A DNA stretch of 64,000 nt from Deltaproteobacteria bacterium (lineage in GTDB: Bacteria > Myxococcota > UBA727 > VGSZ01), in assembly GCA_016177705.1 (NCBI GenBank), contig JACOUT010000002.1:149604-213603 (forward strand). Reading direction: 5' to 3'. The notes under the pieces were generated by a model. The model was not told the DNA's origin. It made no database searches and was given only the letters and a program-made list of their open reading frames with translations. A program made the position numbers and the translations under genes. Positions within the stretch are counted from its first letter, which is position 1. Each line of letters starts with the position of its first letter. Positions 57,840-64,000 of this stretch are shown here, one piece after another.

Positions 57840-58487
57840 TCAGGGCGCAAGCTCGAGCCGGCTGCCGTCGAAGCCGTCCCAGCGCACGATGCCGACCTCG
57901 GGCACCACCACCAGGATGGCGGTGTCCGAGCCGGCGTCGCGCGCCCGCGTCCAGCTCACGGAAGTGCCGGTGTAGCTGCCCGCCGGCACGGTGACCTCGG
58001 CCTCGGCGCCGACCAGCACGGTGTGGGTCTCGCTCGTCACCACCGGCGTACCGTTGTTGACGCTAGTGCTGACGTCGACCGTGGACTGGGCCTGCTCGCC
58101 CTCGTCGAGTGGGATGGGGAAGAGCGCGATGGGCGCCGACAGCTCGCCGCAGCGCACGATGCAGTCGAACAGGCGGCGCACGCGCGCGTAGTCGACGCCC
58201 ACCTCGACGGCGAAGGTGCGATCCTGCGTCTCGTCGGTGACGAAGCCGTTCTGCTTGGCGACCACGTCGAACACCAGGCCGCCCTGCTCGGAGATGATCG
58301 AGCTGGTCGTGATGTCGTGCGTCTCGGTGATGCCCTGCCCCACCTGGTAGGTGTGCGTGGCGCCGTCGGCGAGGCCGAGGTAGGCGGCCGCGTCGGCGGG
58401 CGTCGGGTCGGGCGGGCCCGGGCACGCTGTGAGCGCGGCGGCGGCGGCCACGACGAGCAGGCGAGCGAGGGAGGGTTCGGCGACCAT
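57840..58487 (-). CDS. Putative lipoprotein (215 aa)
   Basis: Signal peptide ending in AALTAC, then a beta-rich body (DGATHTYQVGQGITETHDIT, VTVPAGSYTGTSVSWTRARD, IVRWDGFDGSRLEL). The body resembles secreted proteins that compare a property against a 'Y..G' ruler, but no family is certain. Its stop codon directly abuts the pal stop on the other strand (TGA|TCA), so the genes are convergent without a gap. Confidence 0.75.
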   Translation of the reverse strand: MVAEPSLARLLVVAAAAALTACPGPPDPTPADAAAYLGLADGATHTYQVGQGITETHDITTSSIISEQGGLVFDVVAKQNGFVTDETQDRTFAVEVGVDYARVRRLFDCIVRCGELSAPIALFPIPLDEGEQAQSTVDVSTSVNNGTPVVTSETHTVLVGAEAEVTVPAGSYTGTSVSWTRARDAGSDTAILVVVPEVGIVRWDGFDGSRLELAP

Positions 58488-58533
58488 CAGCGCGCGTGTA
58501 GCAGGGCGACCGAGACCGCGGAACGGCGGGCCG

Positions 58534-58950
58534 CTAGCCCACCGCGCGAAAGCCGACCGCGAGGAAGTGGTGGTCGAAGGTGAACGCCACCCTCATCCGC
58601 TCACGGGTCATGATGGCGAAGCTGGTGGCGTCGACGGCGGACAGCTTGTGGAGCTCGTTGCGCTCGAACCAACGCCAGCACGCCGCGAGGTCGGCACGCG
58701 TGCACTCGACGATGCGCAGGCGCGGCACCTCCCCGAGCGTGTCCTTCCATCTGATCGCCGTCGCGCGCGAGGTAGTGCGCTCCAAGAACGTGAAGGTCTC
58801 GAGCACCACCGGCACCGAGGTCGCGAGCCTTGCTCCTTGTCCCAAGAGCGCGTCCCACGACGCGACCGCTGCCTCGTGGTGGGGATCGCGGGTCAGCGCG
58901 AGCGCGATCCAGGCGCCGCTGTCGACGAAGATCGGCGCGGGGGCGCTCAC
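58534..58950 (-). CDS. PIN-domain toxin (VapC-like), second TA pair
   Basis: 138 residues. Acidic active-site residues: Asp in IFVDSGAWIALAL, Glu in PVVLETFTFLE, Asp in LSAVDATSFAIM and Asp in AFTFDHHFLAVGF. GTG start overlaps the antitoxin stop (GTGA). Unrelated in antitoxin type to the pair at 11.9-12.5 kb. Confidence 0.88.
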   Translation of the reverse strand: MSAPAPIFVDSGAWIALALTRDPHHEAAVASWDALLGQGARLATSVPVVLETFTFLERTTSRATAIRWKDTLGEVPRLRIVECTRADLAACWRWFERNELHKLSAVDATSFAIMTRERMRVAFTFDHHFLAVGFRAVG

Positions 58951-59162
58951 GGCGCGTCGTAGATCGCGTCGTGATCATCCGAGGTGAGGGCGACCGGGCC
59001 GTCCCACAGCGCGACCGGACCGCGCGCCTTGGCCGCGGGTTGCAGCCAGGTGGTCCTGATGGCTTCTCGGATCAGCTCCGCCACGCTGCGCTTGGTGCGG
59101 CGCGCCACGGCGTGCAGCGCGGCGAGCTGGTCGGCAGGCAGGTACACCTGCGTCTTCTTCAT
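58947..59162 (-). CDS. Ribbon-helix-helix antitoxin, second TA pair
   Basis: 71 residues starting MKKTQVYLPADQLAALHAVA with RRTKRSVAELIREAIRTTWL, a CopG/RHH DNA-binding domain. The C-terminal half (VALWDGPVALTSDDHDAIYD) should bind the toxin. In-frame ATGs at 59171 and 59180 exist. Start 59162 is chosen because it gives the usual RHH N terminus and because the promoter geometry puts the transcript start there. Confidence 0.85.
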   Translation of the reverse strand: MKKTQVYLPADQLAALHAVARRTKRSVAELIREAIRTTWLQPAAKARGPVALWDGPVALTSDDHDAIYDAP

Positions 59163-59198
59163 GGGTGTCATTGTGACCATGCAGGTGACACCCGTCAA
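59163..59198 (-). promoter_or_regulatory. Promoter and operator of the RHH/PIN pair
   Basis: On the minus strand TTGACG (59198-59193), 17 bases, then CACAAT (59175-59170), and the antitoxin ATG 7 bases on. This predicts a leaderless mRNA. The perfect inverted repeat GGGTGTCA/TGACACCC (59163-59170 and 59186-59193, 15-base spacer) covers the space between -35 and ATG and should be the RHH operator. Confidence 0.6.
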
Positions 59199-59234
59199 GC
59201 CTGCGCCGAACCCCAGCAAGCGGGCGCGCACGGC

Positions 59235-60380
59235 CTACGGCGCGGACGTCGCCCGTCGCCACGATCGCGCGAGCGCCTCGGCCGCGCGCGCTACCTCGTC
59301 GTCGGTGGTGCCGCGCCCGAGCGTCAGGCGTACCGAGCCGAGCGCCTCGTCAGGCGCCACGCCCATCGCCAGCAACACCGCAGACGCATGCTCCTGCCCC
59401 TCGTGGCACGCCGAGCCCGTCGACGCCGCCACCTCGGACGCGCCGGCCAGCACCTTGGTGCCGGTGACGTTGGGGAAGCGCACGTTGAGCGTGTTCGGCA
59501 GGCGCAGCTCGTGGTGGCCGTTGCGCGCGAGCCCCGGCACCGCCGCGGCGAGCAGGCGCCATAGCTCGTCGCGTTGGCGCGTCAGCCGCGCTGCCAGCTC
59601 GTCGAGGTCGCGCGCCGCCGCTTCGCACGCCACCGCCAGCCCGACGATGGACGCGACGTTCTCCGTGCCCGGTCGCATGCCGCGCTCGTGGCCCGCGCCG
59701 AGCGCGAAGGGCAGGAGCGGCGTGCCGCGTCGGACGTAGAGGGCGCCGACCCCCTTGGGCGCGTACAGCTTGTGGCCGGCCACGCTCAAGAGGTCGACGT
59801 CGAGCGCGCCCACGTCGATGGGCACCTTGCCGACCGACTGGGCGGCGTCGACGTGGATCAGCGCCCCGCGCGTACGCGCGAGCGCAGCAAGCTCGGTGAC
59901 CGGCTGCACCACGCCGGTCTCGTTGTTCGAGTGCATGACCGTGACGAGCGCGGTGTCGTCGCCGATGGCATCTCGCGCCTGCTCCACCAGCGCGCGGCCG
60001 GCGCCGTCGACGCCGAGGCGCGTCACGCGCCAGGCGTGTCGCTCGAGCCAGGCGCAGGGCTTCTCGGTCGCCGGGTGCTCGATGGCGGTGGTGACGAGGT
60101 GGCGACGCGTGCTGGACGTCTCGGCGACGCCGCGGATCGCCAGGTTGTTGGCCTCGGTGCCGCCCGAGGTGAAGACGATCTCGTCCTCGTCGCAGCCGAG
60201 CAGGCGCGCCACGCGGTCGCGCGCCAGCTCCACTGCGCTCCGTGCGCGCGCGCCGTAGACGTGCGCGCTCGAGGGGTTGCCGAAGTGCTCGCGCAGGTAG
60301 GGCAGCATGGCCTCGACCACCTCGGGCAACAGCGGCGTGGTCGCGTTGTGGTCGAGGTAGATCGGGTCGGGCGCTGCCAT
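59235..60380 (-). CDS. Cysteine desulfurase (NifS/IscS family)
   Basis: 381 residues of PLP enzyme that takes sulfur from cysteine. YLDHNATTPLLPEVVEAMLP at the N terminus, TSGGTEANNLAIRG, HSNNETGVVQPV, PLP-Lys in SVAGHKLYAPKGVGALYV, RPGTENVASIVGLA, and the active Cys in STGSACHEG with a short loop. It stands alone without IscU/SufE, so its acceptor is unknown. ATG 60380 matches the family start; the frame is open upstream through the complement of the next gene's GE repeat. Confidence 0.92.
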   Translation of the reverse strand: MAAPDPIYLDHNATTPLLPEVVEAMLPYLREHFGNPSSAHVYGARARSAVELARDRVARLLGCDEDEIVFTSGGTEANNLAIRGVAETSSTRRHLVTTAIEHPATEKPCAWLERHAWRVTRLGVDGAGRALVEQARDAIGDDTALVTVMHSNNETGVVQPVTELAALARTRGALIHVDAAQSVGKVPIDVGALDVDLLSVAGHKLYAPKGVGALYVRRGTPLLPFALGAGHERGMRPGTENVASIVGLAVACEAAARDLDELAARLTRQRDELWRLLAAAVPGLARNGHHELRLPNTLNVRFPNVTGTKVLAGASEVAASTGSACHEGQEHASAVLLAMGVAPDEALGSVRLTLGRGTTDDEVARAAEALARSWRRATSAP

Positions 60381-60496
60381 GGCGTGCTCCGTGTAGGACG
60401 ACGCGTCGAGTCGATGCGGCCGGCGCGATCGGTCGGCGGCCCCCCTCTTTTCGACGAGCGCCCGATGGTGTGTCAAACCTCCCGCGGAGGTCCCCC

Positions 60497-62065
60497 ATGC
60501 GTCGCCTTCCTGTCCTGCTCGCCTGCTGCTCGTCGCTCGCCCTGATCCTGCTCCCCACCGCGTGCAGCAACTGCACGGGCGAGCCCGCCGAGGGCGAGGG
60601 TGAAGGCGAGGGAGAAGGCGAAGGTGAGGGTGAGGGAGAAGGCGAAGGCGAGGGAGAGGGTGAAGGCGAGGGAGAAGGTGAAGGCGAGGGAGAAGGTGAG
60701 GGAGAAGGTGAGGGTGAGGGTGAAGGCGAGGGCGAGGGCGAGACCGCACCGCGCTTGATCGCCGGCGGCGGCTCGGGCGACGGCGCCATAGCCGGCCTGC
60801 TGCACGTCTACGTCATCGACGACGCCACCGATGCCGCGGTCGAAGGCGCGGTGGTGACCGTGGGCGACAACCCCAACCTCGACGGCGTCACCGACGCGAC
60901 CGGCCTCGCCACCTTCCGCGACGCCACCATCCTCGACGGCCCGATCGACGTCACCGTCACCGGCACGGACGTGGTGCCGACCAGTTGGCTCGGCGTCGCC
61001 GGCACCAACGTGACCATCCCGGTCATCGTCGCGGGCTCGAGCCCCGGCGTGCCGGCCTCCGGCCGCCTGACCATCACCATGCCCGACCTGAGCGGGCTCA
61101 GCCCCACCGACGGCGCCGATTACTACATCGTGGGCGCAAACACCTCGAGCCTGCGCGACCTCGGCGACGCCGCCAACGACATCGACGTGGCAGTGGCGCC
61201 GCGCTGCACCACCCACCCGCTCGACGCGGTGCGCCCCTGCACCAACGCCTTCGAGATGCGCGTGCGCACCGGCACCATGGCGGTGCTCGCCACCGTCTTG
61301 CAGGTGGAGGACAACGGCACGCCGGCGAACTTCGCCGACGACCAGATCCTGGGCGCGCGCGCCTATGCGGCCGCGCGCAACGTCACCGTCACTGCCGGCA
61401 GCACGCAACCGTTGACGCTCGCGCTGCTCGCCGACGCCGACCTCGACGACGTCACGGTCGACTTCCCCGCGCTCGCCCCCGCCGGCTTGGGCGAGAACGC
61501 CGCGCTGGCTGCGCTCGACCTCGGCGACACCGAGGGCGTGCTGTTCTGCGAGTCGACCTTCTTCACCCTCACGAACGACACCCAGCGCGTGCCAGCTGTC
61601 GCCGGCCTGTTCGCCAGCGCCGCCGGCACGATGGTGGCGGGCATCGCCAGCGTGGGCGGCAACAACCCGGCGCGCCAGACCATCTCGGTCGAGTGGGACG
61701 TCGACACCGCCAGCACCGTGGTGCTGCCCGAGTGGCTCGCGCCCGCGGACAACATCGCGGTCACGGGCGCCAGCGCGGTCACCATCACGCACGACGCCGT
61801 CACCGGCGCGGTGGCGCGCACCATCGAGCTGCGCGCCACCGGCGGGCTCGACGTCGGCCGCTTGTTGTGGAGCGTGGTGGTGCTGGACGGCCGCGCCAGC
61901 GTGGCGCTGCCGGCGCTCTCGACAGATCCGATCCCGACGGGCACCAACGCCGTCGAGGTCAACGGCATCGACGCGCCCGGCTTCAGCGCCGGCGCCTTCA
62001 CACTCGACGGCCTGCGCGACACGCTGGCGCGCTTCGCCACGGCGCGCGACACGTTCACGCACTGA
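60497..62065 (+). CDS. Lipoprotein with long GE-repeat linker (522 aa)
   Basis: Signal peptide ending in LLPTAC, then 51 residues of Glu-Gly repeat, then about 440 residues of beta-rich domains. The first is carboxypeptidase-regulatory-like (LLHVYVIDDATDAAVEGAVV, NLDGVTDATGLATF), the fold used for surface adhesins. Function unknown. GGAGG lies before the ATG. Confidence 0.83.
   Translation: MRRLPVLLACCSSLALILLPTACSNCTGEPAEGEGEGEGEGEGEGEGEGEGEGEGEGEGEGEGEGEGEGEGEGEGEGEGEGETAPRLIAGGGSGDGAIAGLLHVYVIDDATDAAVEGAVVTVGDNPNLDGVTDATGLATFRDATILDGPIDVTVTGTDVVPTSWLGVAGTNVTIPVIVAGSSPGVPASGRLTITMPDLSGLSPTDGADYYIVGANTSSLRDLGDAANDIDVAVAPRCTTHPLDAVRPCTNAFEMRVRTGTMAVLATVLQVEDNGTPANFADDQILGARAYAAARNVTVTAGSTQPLTLALLADADLDDVTVDFPALAPAGLGENAALAALDLGDTEGVLFCESTFFTLTNDTQRVPAVAGLFASAAGTMVAGIASVGGNNPARQTISVEWDVDTASTVVLPEWLAPADNIAVTGASAVTITHDAVTGAVARTIELRATGGLDVGRLLWSVVVLDGRASVALPALSTDPIPTGTNAVEVNGIDAPGFSAGAFTLDGLRDTLARFATARDTFTH
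60590..60742 (+). repeat. Hexamer tandem repeat coding for (GE)n
   Basis: 153 bases of GAGGGY/GAAGGY hexamers encode 51 residues of alternating Glu and Gly. Same coding strategy as at 9150, on the opposite strand. Confidence 0.92.
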
Positions 62066-62100
62066 CGCCGCGCAGGCGCAGGCCCGGCTATGCTCGACCG

Positions 62101-63264
62101 GTGAACCCTGCGGTGCAGCGTTGCTTCGATTGGCTGGTGGACGGCGCGCCCGGCGCGCCCACGCCCGCCGACACGGTGGCGCGGCTGTGCCCGGAGCTGG
62201 TGGCCGCGGGCATCCCGCTTCACCGCGTCGAGGCCTTCGTGCGCACGCTGCACCCCCACATCGTGGGCCGGAGCTTCGTGTGGACCCACGGCAGCGACGG
62301 CGTCGTGGTGCGCGAGAACAGCTACGCCTTCCTGTCGTCACCTGCCTTCCTGGAGAACCCGGTGTCGGCGGTGTTCGCCGACGGCAAGCCCGCGCGGCAC
62401 CGACTCGCCGACGCAAGCGCGCGGCGCGGCGAGCTGCTCGACGGCCTGGCGCGCGAGGGCTTCACCGACTTCTACGCGGGCCCGCTGCGCTTCCTGAACG
62501 GCACGGTGCACGCCATCACCTTCGCCACCAAGGCGCCGAGCGGCTTCACCGACGAGCACGTGGGTGCGCTCGATCAGATCCTCCGGCCGCTGTCGCGCGT
62601 CGCCGAGATCTTCGCGCTCTCGCGCACCGCGGTGAACCTGCTCAACACCTACGTCGGCCGCGGCACGGGCGAGCGCGTCATGAGCGGCAAGATCGTGCGC
62701 GGCGACATGGAGTCGATCCGCTGCGCGCTGTGGTTCTCCGACCTGCGCGACTTCACCGGCCTGTCGGCGCGCCTTCCCCCTGGACGCATCATCGGCGTGC
62801 TCAACGAGCTGTTCGACTGCCAGGTGCCGGCCATCGAGGCCCACGGCGGCGAAGTGCTCAAGTTCATGGGCGACGGACTGCTCGCGGTCTTCCCCACGGG
62901 CATGGGGCCGAGCGATCGGGAGGTGTGCGACGGCGCGCTGTTGGCCGCCCGCGAGGCCTTCGCCGCGCTCGACGCCCGGAACGCCCGTGCTGACGCGGTG
63001 CCGCCCATTACCTTCGGCGTCGCGCTCCACGTGGGCGACGTGGCGTACGGCAACATCGGCGGCGCCGGCCGGCTCGACTTCACCTGCATCGGCTCAGCGG
63101 TCAACCTCGCCGCCAGGCTCGAGGGCCTGACCGGCAAGCTCGGACGCCGCGTGGTGGTGAGCGCGGAATTCGCCGCGCTGGCGAGCGGCGCGCCAGTCCG
63201 GCTCGGCGCGTTCGAGCTGAAGGGCGTGCCCGGCCAGGTGGAGGCCTTCGCGCCGTCCGAGTGA
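62101..63264 (+). CDS. Class III adenylate/guanylate cyclase
   Basis: 387 residues. N-terminal sensor-like domain of about 200 residues (VEAFVRTLHPHIVGRSFVWT). Then a cyclase catalytic domain: first metal Asp in LWFSDLRDFTGLSARL, Lys/second Asp in GGEVLKFMGDGLLAVFP, and LDFTCIGSAVNLAARLEG with the Asn and Arg that hold the transition state. Makes cAMP or cGMP. GTG start at 62101. Confidence 0.92.
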   Translation: MNPAVQRCFDWLVDGAPGAPTPADTVARLCPELVAAGIPLHRVEAFVRTLHPHIVGRSFVWTHGSDGVVVRENSYAFLSSPAFLENPVSAVFADGKPARHRLADASARRGELLDGLAREGFTDFYAGPLRFLNGTVHAITFATKAPSGFTDEHVGALDQILRPLSRVAEIFALSRTAVNLLNTYVGRGTGERVMSGKIVRGDMESIRCALWFSDLRDFTGLSARLPPGRIIGVLNELFDCQVPAIEAHGGEVLKFMGDGLLAVFPTGMGPSDREVCDGALLAAREAFAALDARNARADAVPPITFGVALHVGDVAYGNIGGAGRLDFTCIGSAVNLAARLEGLTGKLGRRVVVSAEFAALASGAPVRLGAFELKGVPGQVEAFAPSE

Positions 63265-63409
63265 GCACCTCCGCGCACCCGCTGCTGCCTGGAGGTCGCA
63301 CCTGACAAGAAATCCGCTGTGCGCCGCTCACAACACTGCGGCGTGGTCGCGTGTCATGCTCCTTTTGTGCGGCGCGCTTCCTGCTCGCGCACTCGCGCGG
63401 AGGATCACG

Positions 63410-64000
63410 ATGAAGAAACTTCTCTTGGTGGGTGTGGTTGTTGCCGGGACGACAGTCGGCTGCGCGCGCAGCCCGATGGATCAACTCGACGTATTCCAGC
63501 GTGACGACTCGGCGACCGAGGATCGTGACGAGCCGGCCGTGCGCGGCCGCGTCGCCGACTTGTTCGACGGCGGCACCAGGTTCGCGGTCGGCGGTCGCCT
63601 CGACGGCGCCATCGGCCCCGCGACCGGCTTGGCCGACGAGGCCGAGTACATCGACTTCTACAGCGACACGGCATGGACCGCGTCCAACCTGACCGTGCGC
63701 GGCGACTCCGGCTCGGCCATGGGCATCTTCAGCGTGAGCGGCGACATCGGCGAGGTCGAGGTCGGCGAGCCCACCCGTAGCTGCCAGGACGACTACGAGG
63801 ATCCGAACAGCCCGATCAACACCGGCGAGGGCGTGGTCGCCTCGCTCACCGGCTGCGCCAACACTGGCGATCCCGAGGATGGCTGGTCGTACGACGCGCC
63901 CGCGGACTGCACCGACCTCGAGATCGACGAGCCCTCGCCTGAGGCTCCCGAAGGTACGGTGGCCACCATGTCCATCCTCGCGCACTGGAGCGCGGCGTCG
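63410..64000 (+). CDS. Putative lipoprotein, 3' end cut by window edge
   Basis: Signal peptide MKKLLLVGVVVAGTTVGC with lipobox, then an acidic secreted body with segments like VRGRVADLFDGGTRFAVGG, EYIDFYSDTAWTASNLTVRG and two further Cys. GGAGGATCACG lies before the ATG. The frame leaves the window at 64000. Function unknown. Confidence 0.75.
   Translation, partial: MKKLLLVGVVVAGTTVGCARSPMDQLDVFQRDDSATEDRDEPAVRGRVADLFDGGTRFAVGGRLDGAIGPATGLADEAEYIDFYSDTAWTASNLTVRGDSGSAMGIFSVSGDIGEVEVGEPTRSCQDDYEDPNSPINTGEGVVASLTGCANTGDPEDGWSYDAPADCTDLEIDEPSPEAPEGTVATMSILAHWSAAS

Overview
The window is a 64 kb piece of a very GC-rich bacterial chromosome with strong GC preference at third codon positions. Features typical of Myxococcota (the former deltaproteobacterial myxobacteria) include many secreted lipoproteins with Gly-Glu (GEGEGE) linkers or Cys-rich modules, a Ser/Thr kinase with a C-terminal tail of Asp-Ala-Gly repeats, zinc-ribbon/TPR proteins, and a myxobacterial-type polyunsaturated fatty acid (PUFA) synthase. 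No rRNA, tRNA, CRISPR array, insertion sequence or integrase was seen. No gap between genes exceeds about 260 bases.

Layout. 1-7.4 kb: the 5' part of eutB (minus strand), a small conserved protein, then a minus-strand run of a zinc-ribbon/TPR protein, two unknown proteins, an ATP-grasp enzyme and a lipoprotein. 7.5-12.5 kb: an aminotransferase, two lipoproteins, a secreted M29-like protein that seems to have lost its metal site, and a Phd/VapC toxin-antitoxin pair. 12.7-20.3 kb: a GH19+CHAP cell-wall hydrolase, aspS, a TPR protein, a Cys-rich lipoprotein and a kelch-type lipoprotein. 20.5-35.5 kb: the PUFA synthase operon (pfaD-like enoyl reductase; KS-MAT-ACP-ACP; KR-DH; KS-CLF-AT-four hotdog domains; hotdog thioesterase). 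35.5-40.9 kb: thiO behind a heterodimeric ABC exporter, and a small membrane protein. 41.0-47.1 kb: a six-gene plus-strand operon for aerobic CoA-dependent 2-aminobenzoate (anthranilate) breakdown, with its own MarR regulator. 47.1-60.4 kb: a MORN-like membrane protein, an outer-membrane porin, hslUV, two related ribbon-helix-helix (RHH) proteins, lipoproteins, a Ser/Thr kinase, a Pal-like protein, an RHH/PIN toxin-antitoxin pair and a cysteine desulfurase. 60.5-64 kb: a GE-repeat lipoprotein, a class III nucleotide cyclase and the start of another lipoprotein.

The main find is in the PUFA synthase. The open reading frame for KS-MAT-ACP-ACP ends at 26208. The KR-DH frame continues without a stop in the -1 frame. 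The junction has the full layout of a programmed -1 ribosomal frameshift: a heptamer C-CCT-TTC directly before the TGA, a 6-base spacer, then a perfect 9-bp GC-rich stem. If it works, one gene gives both a short KS-MAT-ACP protein and a 2079-residue KS-MAT-ACP-ACP-KR-DH protein. A one-base assembly or mutational deletion is the competing explanation. Both toxin-antitoxin pairs have clear promoters whose geometry predicts leaderless antitoxin mRNAs, with operators overlapping the promoter. A palindromic element recurs three times, once inside the third PUFA gene.
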